64,000 nucleotides of DNA from Luteimonas huabeiensis HB2 (GTDB lineage: Bacteria > Pseudomonadota > Gammaproteobacteria > Xanthomonadales > Xanthomonadaceae), in the NCBI RefSeq assembly GCF_000559025.1, contig NZ_JAAN01000005.1:1-64000 (forward strand). Direction: 5' to 3'. Each line of letters starts with the position of its first letter. The first letter of the stretch is position 1. The translations under genes and the position numbers were made by a program. Shown piece by piece: positions 29,253 to 40,785 of this stretch. The notes beneath the pieces were generated by a model. The model was not told the DNA's origin, did not search any database, and was given only the letters and a program-made list of their open reading frames with translations.

Positions 29253-31096
29253 ATGGCGTCGGTGCAGGCGTATCGGGAGCTGGTGGAGCGGCTGGAGGCG
29301 CAGGCGCGCGAGGCGCCCGGGCGCTACCGGGCCAAGGTGGCGCTGCTGGCGGCGCTGGGGTTCGCGGTGCTGGGCGGCGCGCTGCTGGCCGCGTTCGGCA
29401 TGTCCGCGGGGCTGGTGCTGGCGCTGCTGGCGATCAGCCCGCTGCTGCTGCTCAAGCTGGCCAAGCTGGTGTGGATCCCGGTCGCGCTGGGCTGGCTGCT
29501 GCTGCGCGCGCTGTGGGTACGTTGTCGCCGCCGGAGGGTCACCGCCTGCGGGCGCACGAGGCGCCGCTGCTGCAGGCCGAGATCGAGCGCTTGCGCGCGC
29601 GCACGCGCGCGCCGCGGTTGGCCGGCATCGTCATCGACGGCGAGTTCAACGCCGCCGCGGCCAGCGTGCCGCGGGCGATGGGTCTGCTCGGCCACCGCCA
29701 CTACCTGGTGCTGGGCCTGCCGCTGATGCAATCGCTCGGGCGCGAGCAGTTCGCCGCGGTGGTGGCCCACGAGTTCGGGCACTTCGGCGGCGGCGATGCC
29801 CGCTTCTCCGGCTGGATCTATCGGGTACGCACGAGCTGGTACCGCCTGCTGGACGCGCTCGCCGCGCAGCGATCGGGCCTCAACGCGGCGTTCGTGAAGT
29901 TCTTCGGCTGGTACGCGCCCTATTTCGACGCCTACAGCTTCGCGCTGGCGCGCGCCGCCGAGTACCGCGCCGATGCCGAGGCCGCGAAGGCGGTCGGGCC
30001 GCGCGTGGTCGGCGAAGCGCTGGTGCGTTGCGAGCTGGGCGCGCTGCGGCTGCAGCGGGAGTTCTGGCCGGCGCTGGAGCGTTCGATCCCGGAGCGCGCC
30101 GCGCCGCCGCCGGGGCTCTACCGCGACATGGCCGCCAGCCTGCGCGATGCGGGCGATCCGGCCTGGCTGCCGCAGCTGCTCGCGCGCGCCGCCGACTACG
30201 AGGACACCCATCCCACGCTCGCGCAGCGCCTGGCGGCGCTGGGGGTGGAGCCGGGCGCGGCGCCGGCGCCGGCGCAGAGCGCGGCCGAGGCGCTGCTCGG
30301 CGACCTGCTGCCGGCGCTGGAGGCGCGCTTCAGCGAGGACTGGCGGCAGGGCGTGGCCCCGGTGTGGGAGGAGCGTCATCGCCAACACGCGCAGGACGTC
30401 GCGCGGCTGGAGGCGCTGGAAGGGGCGACGTCGCGCACCGCCGACGAGGCGGTCGAATTCGCCCGCCTGAGCGCAGCGCTGCGCCCGGAGGCCGACGCGC
30501 TGGCGCTGTTCCGGGCGGCGCTGGCGCGCGCGCCCGACCGCGCCGACGCCCACGGCCAGCTCGGCGCGCTGCTGCTCGAGCGCGGCGACGCGACCGGCAT
30601 CGGGCACCTGAAGGAAGCCATGCGGCTGGACCCGGGCTGTACGGAACTTGCGCTGCATCACCTGGAGCTGCATTACCGTCGCGTCGGCGACGATGCGGGG
30701 CTGGACGAGGTGCGCGCGCGTTGGGCCCGGCTGGACGCCGAGCGCGCGCGCTCGGCGCATGCGCGCGGCGTGCTGACCCTGCGCGACGCGTTCCTGCCGC
30801 ACGGGCTCGATGCGGCGCAGCTCGCGGCGCTTGAGGCGGCGCTGGCCGGCGTGGGCGGGATCGGCGCGGCCTGGGTGGCGCGCAAGCGCATCGACGCCGA
30901 TCCCGACGGCCTGCCGCACTTCGTGCTGCTGCTGAAGTGGCGCGGCCTGGTGGCGCGCGAGTCCGCGAAGCTGCAGGCGGTCGCCGACGCGCTGGCGCTG
31001 CCCGGTTCGTTCGTCGTGGTCACCGGCAGCGGCCGCCGCATCGTGGCGCGGCGGGTGAAGAAGGCCGCGGGCGAGCCGTTGCGGCCGGGGCGCTAG
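29253..31096 (+). pseudogene. M48 family zinc metalloprotease, frameshifted
   Basis: Two overlapping frames encode one protein. The first (from ATG 29253) gives two transmembrane helices (about residues 30-50 and 54-86) and stays family-like to ALWVR at about 29522. The second, shifted by -1, resumes with LSPPEGHRLRAHEAPLL and runs to 31096. One missing base near 29523 accounts for the break. The second part carries the zinc site HEFGH (His codon at 29768) with the downstream ARAAEYRADAEAA glutamate helix, TPR-like repeats and a C-terminal domain. No slippery heptamer is visible. It is either a real inactivating deletion or a sequence error; without the shift the catalytic domain would lose its membrane part. 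Confidence 0.8.
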
Positions 31097-31131
31097 AATC
31101 TACCGCCCCCGCCGTCTTCCCGGATCCGCCC

Positions 31132-33021
<1,890 letters not shown>

Positions 33022-33031
33022 GCGGCCCGCC

Positions 33032-34042
33032 TCAGTACAGGTTCTTCTTGTAGTCCCGGTCCAGGCTGCGGCGCAGCAGCCCGGGCACGGCAGTCGCGGC
33101 GCGCGCCATGCCGGCCTGCAGGCCGCGCTCGCGGCTGAGGCCGACGTGCGCCCTGAAGATCTCGGCGGGGTCCAGCCGCGCGGTGGTGGGCCGCAGCGGC
33201 CACAGCCGCGCGCGGGCGAGCGCGGGGCTGGCGAAGGCGCGCAGGCGCGGCTCGTCGAGGCGGGTCGCCAGCTTCGGCGTCTTGCCGTCCACCGCGAACG
33301 GCGCGCACGCGTCCGCGTCCGCGCACAGCCGCGCGATGCCCGCCAGGTGCACGACGTCGTGCGAGCCCGGCACCAGCGCCAGCGCCGCCACCCGCGGCTG
33401 CGCCAGGATGTTGCGGAAGCTGTCCACCCGCCGGTTGCCGGGGCGGTCCGGAAACCAGGCCGCGCCGTCGCGCAGGCGCAGCAGCGCGCCCGCGGGATCG
33501 CCCTTGGGGCTGAGGTCGGCGCGTCCGCTGGCGTCGAGCGTGCCCAGGGCGAGGAAGCGGCTGGCCTCCAGCCGGGTGGCCGGATCGGCCGGCGGCGCCT
33601 CGCCGGCCGGCGAGGCGGCCCAGAAGCCGGAGCGGATCAGGGCCTTGGCGCAATGCAGGTAGCACTCCTCGACCTCGATCGCGATGCGGCCGCCGGCCAC
33701 GGCGCCGACCCGGCCGTTGACGCGCAGCGTCTCGCCGAGGCCGGGGACGAGGAACAGCGTGCCGACGCCGGCGCCCTCGCGCGCCAGGGTAGGGTCGTCG
33801 AGCGCCTCCGCCGGCCAGGCCAGGCGGCGCTCGCCTTCCGCGTGGGCGAATCCCGCCGCCCCGCCGGCGGCGGTGACCGCGAGGCCGGCCGCGTCGCCGA
33901 AGACCGCGAACGCGCAGGGCGAGGCGGCGATCCAGTCGATCGCGTGGCGGTCGAGGTGGTCGATGACCTTCAGGTCGCGCGGGCCCGGCAGGCGGCCGAC
34001 GCAGGCTTCCAGTTGCTCGGGATCGGTGACGTAGCCGCTCAT
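33032..34042 (-). CDS. Pyridoxamine 5'-phosphate oxidase-like FMN-binding protein
   Basis: Protein of 336 residues with a split-barrel flavin-binding fold. The centre holds CYLHCAKALIRSGFW, a hallmark of the PNPOx-related MSMEG_1061-like group, and two barrel-like halves (about 30-135 and 165-260). Arg-rich C-terminal residues may be helical. It probably binds FMN and reduces or oxidises a small substrate that cannot be named. ATG 34042 was chosen because the upstream frame is arginine-rich shadow sequence. It is convergent with speA, 10 bp stop to stop. Confidence 0.82.
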   Translation of the reverse strand: MSGYVTDPEQLEACVGRLPGPRDLKVIDHLDRHAIDWIAASPCAFAVFGDAAGLAVTAAGGAAGFAHAEGERRLAWPAEALDDPTLAREGAGVGTLFLVPGLGETLRVNGRVGAVAGGRIAIEVEECYLHCAKALIRSGFWAASPAGEAPPADPATRLEASRFLALGTLDASGRADLSPKGDPAGALLRLRDGAAWFPDRPGNRRVDSFRNILAQPRVAALALVPGSHDVVHLAGIARLCADADACAPFAVDGKTPKLATRLDEPRLRAFASPALARARLWPLRPTTARLDPAEIFRAHVGLSRERGLQAGMARAATAVPGLLRRSLDRDYKKNLY

Positions 34043-34158
34043 GATCGGCGCTCCGGGTCGAAGACGGAACGGCGTGGCGGCGGCTGGCCGGGCGCGGGAG
34101 AGACGCGCCGGTCGCATTGTAGGCGCGCATGGCCGAGCGCGCACGGCGCCCGCGGCGC

Positions 34159-34911
34159 TCACTCGTCGCGCGCGACCTGGAAGCCGGCGAAGGACTGGCT
34201 GACCGGCATGATCTCCAGCCGGTTGATGTTGAGGTGCGGCGGCAGCGTGGCGACGTGGAAGATCTGCTCGGCGATGTCCTCGGCGGTCATCGGCCGGGCG
34301 CCGCGGTAGAGCGCGTCCGAGGCGGTGCGGTCGCCGTGGGTGCGCACCAGGGTGAACTCGGTCTCGGCCATGCCCGGCTCGATCGCGGTCACGCGCACGC
34401 CGGTGCCGTGCAGGTCGGCGCGCAGGCCCAGCGAGAACTGGCTGACGAAGGCCTTGGTGCCGCCGTAGACGTTGCCGCCCGGGTAGGGGTAGACGCCGGC
34501 CACGGAGCTGACGTTGACGATGACGCCGCGACGCGCGATCAGCACCGGCAGCAGCCGGTGGGTCAGCGTGGCCAGCGCGGCGACGTTGGTGTCGATCATC
34601 GTGCGCCAGTCCTCCAGGCTCGCGCGCTGCGCCGGCGCGGTGCCGAGGGCGAGGCCGGCGTTGTTGACCAGCACGTCGATGTCGCGGAAGCCGTCCGGCA
34701 GCGCGTCGATCGCCGCGGCCATGGCGTCCGCGTCGCGGACGTCGAACGCGGCCGCGTGCACGCGCTCGGCGCCGTGCGCATCGACCAGCGCCTGCAGGCG
34801 CTCGGCGCGCCGTCCGCAGGCCACCACGCGCCAGCCGGCGCTCGCGAAGCGGTCGGCGGTGGCGCGGCCGAAGCCGGAGGTGGCGCCGGTGACGAGGAGG
34901 GTGGAGGTCAT
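34159..34911 (-). CDS. SDR family oxidoreductase (YdfG-like)
   Basis: Short-chain dehydrogenase of 250 residues with TGATSGFG (8-15), NNAG (83-86), the Ser region NVSS (133-136) and Tyr149/Lys153 in YGGTK. Length, the VNNAGLALG stretch and the EPGMAETEF segment resemble E. coli YdfG, an NADP-dependent 3-hydroxy acid dehydrogenase. The substrate here is inferred, not shown. Its start overlaps the stop of the upstream secreted-protein gene by 4 bases. Confidence 0.9.
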   Translation of the reverse strand: MTSTLLVTGATSGFGRATADRFASAGWRVVACGRRAERLQALVDAHGAERVHAAAFDVRDADAMAAAIDALPDGFRDIDVLVNNAGLALGTAPAQRASLEDWRTMIDTNVAALATLTHRLLPVLIARRGVIVNVSSVAGVYPYPGGNVYGGTKAFVSQFSLGLRADLHGTGVRVTAIEPGMAETEFTLVRTHGDRTASDALYRGARPMTAEDIAEQIFHVATLPPHLNINRLEIMPVSQSFAGFQVARDE

Positions 34912-35489
34912 GGGGTGTCGTCCTGTGCTGCGCGGGCACGCGCGCGCAGCGCGTCCAGCATGTCGTGGGAGATCTCGCGCCGGGCGACTACCCGGCCGGC
35001 GTCGATGTCGAGGAGCAGGTAGCGCGGATAGCGCGCGGAATACCCGGCGTGGTCGTCGCCGCCGCGCTCGCCCAGCGGCACGAGCAGTTGGCCGCTGTAC
35101 CAGCGCGCGGCCACCGGCGCCCGCTCGCCCGGGAAGAACGCGTCCAGGGGCACCTCGGGCGGGTTCCGGCCGCAGGCGCCGGCGACCAGCCGCTGCAGCC
35201 GCAGCTCGCCGTCCTCGATCGCCCACCAGGCCTTGTAGCCGCGCCAGTTGGCCGTGCAGGCGCCGAGCGCCGGTGCGAACAGGCGCCGGAAGGTCGCCCA
35301 GTGCGCGGGCTGGTCCAGCAGCGCGCCGAACGGCTCGGCGTGCAGCGGCCGCGCCTGTCCATCCACGACGAGAGTGTCCGGGATCTGCTCGGTGGCGGCG
35401 GCGAGGGGCGTCAGGCCCAGGCCGAGCAGCGCCGACAGGAGCAGGCCTGCGCGGGAGCGGCGATGTGCGCGGTGCCGACGGCGTTCCAT
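34908..35489 (-). CDS. Hypothetical secreted protein
   Basis: I do not recognise a family. With ATG 35489 the protein has 193 residues: an arginine-rich start, a hydrophobic core (LLLSALLGLGLTPLAAA), then a mature part of about 160 residues rich in Trp, Tyr and Arg with one pair of cysteines (near 77 and 105). A periplasmic location is likely. A further ATG at 35516 would add nine residues. The stop overlaps the start of the YdfG-like SDR (ATGA), so the two genes are translationally coupled. Confidence 0.7.
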   Translation of the reverse strand: MERRRHRAHRRSRAGLLLSALLGLGLTPLAAATEQIPDTLVVDGQARPLHAEPFGALLDQPAHWATFRRLFAPALGACTANWRGYKAWWAIEDGELRLQRLVAGACGRNPPEVPLDAFFPGERAPVAARWYSGQLLVPLGERGGDDHAGYSARYPRYLLLDIDAGRVVARREISHDMLDALRARARAAQDDTP

Positions 35490-35575
35490 CCGATCTGCAT
35501 GCGGTGACCGGCGCATAGCTTAGCGCGCGGGCCATGCGCCATCGCCCGCACGGGGCGAGACGGTGGCAGGGCGCG

Positions 35576-36358
35576 CTATTGCACCTTGATCGGCAGCGCG
35601 GGCAGGCCGCCGTTGTCGAGCTTCTGCTTGGCGTCGGCCAGCTCGGTGGCGCTGCCGTAGGGCCCCATGCGCACGCGGTACACGGTACGCCCGTTGGCGT
35701 TGCCCGATTCCACCCGCGCCGACAGCCCGAGCAGGGCGATCCGCGCCTTGAGCGCTTCGGCGTCGCCCGAGGCGCTGAAGGAGCCGGCCTGCAGCAGGTA
35801 GCGCGCGCCATCGGCGACGGCCGGGGCGGCGGCCGCCGACGCGGCGGGCGCGGTCGGCACCGCGGGCGCGGCGGCTGGCGCGGGCGTGGGCGTGGCGGCT
35901 GGCGTGGCCGCAGTCGCGGGCCGGGCCAGCTCGGCGGCGTCCTCGTTGCGCTGCGCGGCCTCGCGCTGCCTGCGGGTTTCCTCCGCGCGTGCGCTGGCGG
36001 CCAGCTCGGCGTCGGTCATCGGCACTTCCTGGCCGGGCAGCACGGTGTAGAAGTCGTAGTCGGGCTCGGTGGCGGGCAGCGGTGCGGGCGCGCTCCCGGC
36101 GGCGGGCGCCTGGCTGCCGCGCGCGGGCGCCGGCGCGGCGGGCGCTTCCTCGTCGCCGGCCGTGGCCGGCGCCGGCTGCGCGTCGGGGTTGGCGCGCGGA
36201 CGGTAGAAGCCGTCCTCGCCCTCGGACTTCAGCAACCGCGGCGCCAGCATGACCACCGCGATGGTCAGCACGATGCCGATGACCATCCACGCCCAGCCGG
36301 GCAGGCCACCCGAACCGCCGTTGCGCCGCGCCTGCGATCTGCCACGTCTTGCTGCCAC
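35576..36358 (-). CDS. SPOR domain cell-division-type membrane protein
   Basis: Bitopic protein of 260 residues: basic cytoplasmic start, one transmembrane helix (about 22-40), a long Ala/Pro-rich periplasmic linker and a C-terminal SPOR domain (about 185-258, YLLQAGSF...VYRVRMGPY). SPOR domains bind denuded peptidoglycan at the septum; FtsN has the same layout. Its position just downstream of argS on the same strand matches the argS-SPOR pairing seen in related genomes. Calling it FtsN itself would go beyond the evidence. Confidence 0.88.
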   Translation of the reverse strand: MAARRGRSQARRNGGSGGLPGWAWMVIGIVLTIAVVMLAPRLLKSEGEDGFYRPRANPDAQPAPATAGDEEAPAAPAPARGSQAPAAGSAPAPLPATEPDYDFYTVLPGQEVPMTDAELAASARAEETRRQREAAQRNEDAAELARPATAATPAATPTPAPAAAPAVPTAPAASAAAAPAVADGARYLLQAGSFSASGDAEALKARIALLGLSARVESGNANGRTVYRVRMGPYGSATELADAKQKLDNGGLPALPIKVQ

Positions 36359-36471
36359 GTCCTGCCGTTCCTCGCATCGTCGGTCGCGTCGCGACCGGAA
36401 TCACGTTTCTAGTGTATGCCGAAGCCGCCCCGCGCGCGCGCCGGCGCCCTGAACGCGCCCGGCGCCGCGCG

Positions 36472-38160
36472 CTACATGCGCTCCGGCGCGCCCACGCCCA
36501 GCAGGCCGAGCCCGTTGGCCAGCACCTGCCGTGTCGCCAGCGCCAGCGCCAGGCGCGCGTTGCGCACCGCGGGCTCGTCCACCAGGAACTGGTGATCGTT
36601 GTAGTAGGACTGGAACGCCTGCGCGAGCTCGACCAGGTAGGCGGCGATCAGGTGCGGCTCGAGCTGGCTGCCGGCCGCCTCCACGATCTCGGGCCAGCGC
36701 GAGAGCTCGGTCAGCAGGTCGCGGGTGGCCGCGCTGTCCAGGTCGGGCGCCTGCGCCAGGCCGTCCTCCAGGTCGAAGGCGAGGCCGCGCTCGTCGAGCT
36801 GGCGCAGCAGGCCGCAGATGCGCGCGTGCGAGAGCTGCACGTAGTAGACGGGATTGTCCAGCGACTGGCTGCGCGCCAGGTCGATGTCGAACACCAGCTG
36901 CGAATCGGGCTTGCGCGCGATCAGGAACCAGCGCGTGGCGTCGCGGCCCGCCTCCTCGACGAGGTCGCGCAGGGTCAGGTAGCTGCCGGCGCGCTTGGAC
37001 AGCTTCACTTCCTCGCCGCCGCGCATCACCGTGACCATCTGGTGCAGCACGTATTCGGGCCAGCCCTCGGGGATGCCCACGTCCAGCGCCTGCAGCCCCG
37101 CCCTCACCCGGGCGAGGCTGCCGTGGTGGTCGGCGCCCAGCTCGGTGATGGCGCGCTCGTAGCCGCGCTGCCACTTCGACAGGTGGTAGGCGACGTCCGG
37201 CACGAAATAGGTGTAGCTGCCGTCGGACTTGCGCATCACGCGGTCCTTGTCGTCGCCGAAGTCGGTCGAGCGCAGCCACAGCGCACCGCCTTCCTCGTAG
37301 GTATGGCCGTGGGCGACGAGCTGGCGCACCGTTTCCTCGACCTTGCCGTCGGCGTACAGCGAGGACTCCAGGAAGTAGACGTCGAACGACACGCCGAAGG
37401 CGGCGAGGTCCTCGTTCTGCTCGCGGCGCAGGCTGGCCACGGCGAAGCGGCGGATCGCATCGAGGTCGTCGGGATCGTTGCGGCCCTCGACCGTATGGCC
37501 CTCGACCTCGACGCGATCGCCGCGCAGGTAGGCGGCGGCGACATCGGCGATGTAGTCGCCGTTGTAGGCATCGGCCGGCCATTCGGCATCGCCGGGCTTG
37601 AAGCCCTTGGCGCGGGCCTGCACCGAGCGGGCGAGATTCTCGATCTGCACGCCGGCATCGTTGTAGTAGTACTCGCGCGCCACGTTCCAGCCGTTGGCTT
37701 CCAGCACGCGGGCGATGCAGTCGCCGATCGCGGCGGCGCGGCCGTGGCCCACGTGCAGCGGGCCGGTGGGATTGGCCGAGACGTACTCCACGCCGGCGCG
37801 GCGCCCGGCGCCGGAGTCGTTGCGGCCGTAGGCCGCGCCCTGCGCGTGGACCGCGCGCAGCTGCGCCTGCCAGGCGGCGGGGGCGAGGCGGAAGTTGACG
37901 AAGCCCGGACCGGCGATCTCGACGCCGGCCAGCAGCTCGCTGCCGGGCAGGGCGTCGATCAGCGCCTGCGCCAGCGCGCGCGGATTGCTGCGCGCCGGCT
38001 TCGCCAGCAGCATCGCGACGTTGGTGGAGAAGTCGCCGTGGCCGCGGTCCTTGGGGCGCTCGACGACGAAGTCGGGCGAGGGCAGGTCGGCGGGCAGGGT
38101 GCCCTGGCGGCGCAGGGCGTCGAGGCCCTGCTCGATGAGGGCGCGAAGCTGGGATTTCAC
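36472..38160 (-). CDS. argS: Arginyl-tRNA synthetase
   Basis: Class I aminoacyl-tRNA synthetase of 562 residues. The HIGH-type motif is HVGH (136-139, in [12 protein letters not shown]), the KMSKS-like motif is KLSKRAG, and the N-terminal Add-1 domain (1-110) and C-terminal anticodon-binding domain with the conserved final Met (APERM) are present. It precedes the SPOR gene by 113 bp on the same strand. Confidence 0.97.
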   Translation of the reverse strand: MKSQLRALIEQGLDALRRQGTLPADLPSPDFVVERPKDRGHGDFSTNVAMLLAKPARSNPRALAQALIDALPGSELLAGVEIAGPGFVNFRLAPAAWQAQLRAVHAQGAAYGRNDSGAGRRAGVEYVSANPTGPLHVGHGRAAAIGDCIARVLEANGWNVAREYYYNDAGVQIENLARSVQARAKGFKPGDAEWPADAYNGDYIADVAAAYLRGDRVEVEGHTVEGRNDPDDLDAIRRFAVASLRREQNEDLAAFGVSFDVYFLESSLYADGKVEETVRQLVAHGHTYEEGGALWLRSTDFGDDKDRVMRKSDGSYTYFVPDVAYHLSKWQRGYERAITELGADHHGSLARVRAGLQALDVGIPEGWPEYVLHQMVTVMRGGEEVKLSKRAGSYLTLRDLVEEAGRDATRWFLIARKPDSQLVFDIDLARSQSLDNPVYYVQLSHARICGLLRQLDERGLAFDLEDGLAQAPDLDSAATRDLLTELSRWPEIVEAAGSQLEPHLIAAYLVELAQAFQSYYNDHQFLVDEPAVRNARLALALATRQVLANGLGLLGVGAPERM

Positions 38161-38233
38161 GGGTGGGCGCGTGCGAAGACGGGTCGCGCATTCTAGCCGA
38201 CGCGTCCGACCGCGGGCGCCGCGACCGCGGCGT

Positions 38234-38575
38234 TCAGGCCGCGGCGCGCCATCCCCAGCCCGCCAGCGCGAGCAGCAGCGACAGCACCACCGCCGGCGCC
38301 AGCGCGCGCGGCCGGTACGGCAACAGGCCCAGGGCCAGCGCGACCCCGGCGACGGTCAGCCCGCCCAGCCACAGCAGCGGCCCGCGGTTCCAGCCCTCGG
38401 CCGACACCGAGGCGGCGAAGGCCAGCGCCAGCAGCGCCCAGCCGGCGATGCGTAGGCCGCGCAGCCTGCGCGGCACGGCGCCCTCGCTGCCGTAGAGGGC
38501 GCCGTAGTGCCGGGGCAGGCCCACGCACAGCAGGGCGAAGGCGGCGAAGCACAGCGACAGCGCGGCGAGCGTCAT
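38234..38575 (-). CDS. DUF3325 family small membrane protein
   Basis: Protein of 113 residues with four hydrophobic helices, the pattern of DUF3325 proteins found next to PepSY/ferric-siderophore reductase-type proteins. Its function is unknown. The start overlaps the PepSY gene's stop by 4 bases, so it is the third gene of a coupled DUF3649-PepSY-DUF3325 operon preceded by a Fur-box-like sequence. Confidence 0.8.
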   Translation of the reverse strand: MTLAALSLCFAAFALLCVGLPRHYGALYGSEGAVPRRLRGLRIAGWALLALAFAASVSAEGWNRGPLLWLGGLTVAGVALALGLLPYRPRALAPAVVLSLLLALAGWGWRAAA

Positions 38576-40167
38576 GCGGCGCGCCCGGCAGCCGCGGCCT
38601 GCTGCGCGCGCTTCTGCGCCGCGGTGGGCGCCGGACGCCAGCGCTGCATGCGTCGGCCCGCGACGCCGAGCGCAAGCCCCAGCCCCAGGCAGGCGAGGTC
38701 GACGCCGGCCAGGGCCCAGTCGCCGGCCGGCAGCGTGCGGCCCAGGTGGGCCTGCGTGGTGAGCGCGTTGAGCAGCGGCAGCAGGGCGAACAGTGCGGCG
38801 CCGGCGTAGAGCTGCCACGCCCACATCGCGCGCCGGGGCCAGGCCAGCGCCGCCGCCAGGGCCAGCGCCCACGCCGCGAAGAAGACGTGCGCCTCCAGCG
38901 CGGCGCGCTCGGCCGCGTCGAAGGGGATCAGGCGGTTGGCCCAGAAGAACGCCGCGAAGGCGATTGGCAGGCCGCCCACCGAGCCGATGTTGAGCGCATC
39001 GACCAGGCGCAGGCCGAAGCCGATGCGGCCGGCCTTCAGGTGCTGCGGCCTGCGCTTGACCGCCCACAGCACCAGGCCGCTGGCGACCATCAGGCAGCCG
39101 AGCAGGCCGGACCCGAACAGCAGCAGGCGCAGCCACGGCCCGGCGAAGCGGCCCAGGTGGAGCCCGTACATCACGCCGTGGGTCTGGGTGGCGCCGCCGG
39201 GCGGCGGGCTGCGCGCGAGCATCTCGCCGGTGGCGGCGTCGAGAACCAGGGAAGGCGCGCGCACCGAGAGCCGGCCGTCGATCCCGGGCTGGACCACCGC
39301 CACCGCGTTGGCATCGCCGGGGTGGTGGACGATCACGTGTCCCGGGCTGCGGTCGGGCCACTCGGCGCGCGCGGCCTGCAGCAGCCGCGCCGGCTCCGGC
39401 AGCGCGCCTGGCGCGCCGGCGGCCGCACGGACCTGCGGGGGGGCGTTCAGGGCTTCTTCGAAGAAGGGGTCGCTGCCGTGGGGGTAGGCCGCGTCGATCG
39501 CCCACGGCAGGTACAGGAACATCAGGGTGACCACGCCGGTGTAGGTGATCATCGCGTGGTAAGGCAGCGCGAGCACGGCGCTGGCGTTGTGGAAATCCAG
39601 CCACGAGCGCTGGCCCTTGCCGGGGCGGAAGGTGAAGAAGTCGATGAAGATCTTCTTGTGGGTCACGACGCCGGTGACGATCGCCACCAGCATGAACATC
39701 GCGCACAGCCCGACCAGCCAGCGCGCCCACAGCACCGGGATGTAATGCAGGTCGAAGTGCAGGCGAAAGAAGAAGTCGCCGCCGCGGGTATCGCGCGCGG
39801 CCACTTCCTCGCCGGTGGCCGGATCGACCAGGGCGCTGCCGAAGCGCGCGCGGCGGTCGACCGGGCGGCCGTCGGCCGGCGCGGGATTGCGCCAGAACAT
39901 CGTCAGCTGCGGCGTGCGCGACGTGGGCAGCGCGACGTTCCACAGCTCGGCGCCGGCGGCGTGGCGCTCGAGGTAGCCGAAGGCGCGCGCCAGCGCGACC
40001 TCCGGCGCGACCTGCGTGCGCGGCAGCTCCGGGCGCGTCCAGCGGCCAATCTCGTCGCGGTAGTAGCTGGCGGTGCCGGCCATGAAGATCAGCAGCAGCA
40101 ACCAGCCGACCAGCAGCCCCGTCCAGGTGTGCAGCCAGGCCATCGACTGGCGGAAGCCCTCCTTCAT
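38572..40167 (-). CDS. PepSY-associated transmembrane protein (putative ferric-siderophore reductase/uptake helper)
   Basis: Membrane protein of 531 residues with the PepSY-TM layout: helix 1 (about 14-35), a periplasmic domain with a PepSY-like region, helix pairs near 150-172 and 205-228, a second periplasmic PepSY segment (about 260-320) and four further helices at the C-terminus. Conserved His residues in LHTWTG, LHFDLHYIP, FHNASA and YGLHLGRF could bind haem, as in siderophore reductases such as FoxB/FhuF-like PepSY proteins. Flanked by DUF3649 and DUF3325 genes with 4-base overlaps and with a Fur box upstream, it is probably iron-regulated. Confidence 0.85.
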   Translation of the reverse strand: MKEGFRQSMAWLHTWTGLLVGWLLLLIFMAGTASYYRDEIGRWTRPELPRTQVAPEVALARAFGYLERHAAGAELWNVALPTSRTPQLTMFWRNPAPADGRPVDRRARFGSALVDPATGEEVAARDTRGGDFFFRLHFDLHYIPVLWARWLVGLCAMFMLVAIVTGVVTHKKIFIDFFTFRPGKGQRSWLDFHNASAVLALPYHAMITYTGVVTLMFLYLPWAIDAAYPHGSDPFFEEALNAPPQVRAAAGAPGALPEPARLLQAARAEWPDRSPGHVIVHHPGDANAVAVVQPGIDGRLSVRAPSLVLDAATGEMLARSPPPGGATQTHGVMYGLHLGRFAGPWLRLLLFGSGLLGCLMVASGLVLWAVKRRPQHLKAGRIGFGLRLVDALNIGSVGGLPIAFAAFFWANRLIPFDAAERAALEAHVFFAAWALALAAALAWPRRAMWAWQLYAGAALFALLPLLNALTTQAHLGRTLPAGDWALAGVDLACLGLGLALGVAGRRMQRWRPAPTAAQKRAQQAAAAGRAA

Positions 40168-40490
40168 GCCGCGCCCCCGAGCCAGCGGGCGATCAGCCAC
40201 ATCGCCGCGGCCGCACCGGCGATGCCGAGCCAGGCGCGCGCGGCGCTGCGCGCGGCGAAGGCCCACATCGCGGCGACGGCGTACAGCGCGATGCCGGCGA
40301 GGAGGCCGGTCAGCGTCGCCTGCGCACGCGGCATGGGCAACGCCAGCGCCAGCAGCATGCTGGCCGAGGCGGCGAACGCGTAGCCGCCCAAAAGCGCGGC
40401 GAGGCTGCGCGACAGCACGCCCAGCCGGTACGCGGCCATCGAGGCGGCGGTGGCGCCGGCGCGACGGCTCATGCGCAGCGCCTGCGGCAT
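40164..40490 (-). CDS. DUF3649 family small membrane protein
   Basis: Protein of up to 108 residues with three hydrophobic helices, typical of the DUF3649 proteins that precede PepSY genes in iron-uptake operons. The start is uncertain: ATG 40490 or ATG 40472, neither with a good ribosome-binding site, and the frame stays open upstream as far as the Fur-like box. The stop overlaps the PepSY start (ATGA). Confidence 0.78.
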   Translation of the reverse strand: MPQALRMSRRAGATAASMAAYRLGVLSRSLAALLGGYAFAASASMLLALALPMPRAQATLTGLLAGIALYAVAAMWAFAARSAARAWLGIAGAAAAMWLIARWLGGAA

Positions 40491-40749
40491 GCCCGGCGGC
40501 AGGGCACGAGGCAGCCTGCCGCCGGCGCAGGGCGCGGCCGTGGCGCGCGGACGCGAAGCGGAGCCGGCGGGCGGCGACGGGACAACGGAAACGGGTGCGA
40601 CATCGGACTTCGGACCACCATCTGCCGGACCGGCGGCGATGGCTGACCAGTCGAATCTTCCAGGCGCGAAGCGGCCGGCCTTGCGGGCGGACCGCTTTGC
40701 GCGCGTCGTGCGAGGGGCGCCTTTGAACCGAGCGCTCCCGACGCGAGCG

Positions 40750-40768
40750 GGGAATGATACTCATTCCC
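40750..40768. promoter_or_regulatory. Fur box upstream of the DUF3649-PepSY-DUF3325 operon
   Basis: GGGAATGATACTCATTCCC is a near-perfect palindrome with the core ATGATA-C-TCAT of the Fur consensus (GATAATGATAATCATTATC). It sits in the 295-bp gap 40491-40785, which otherwise holds no recognisable gene, about 260 bp before the DUF3649 start. radC on the other side ends rather than starts here, so the membrane operon is the only likely target. Confidence 0.75.
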
Positions 40769-40785
40769 CGGCCCGGGGGCAGTCC

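Noticed and set aside
29510..29535. Programmed -1 ribosomal frameshift in the M48 gene
   Set aside because: No X-XXY-YYZ slippery heptamer or clear downstream hairpin at the junction.
40491..40749. N-terminal extension of DUF3649 or a small gene after the Fur box
   Set aside because: The frame is open but encodes an Arg/Pro-rich sequence unlike the family, with no ATG or ribosome site; left as intergenic.
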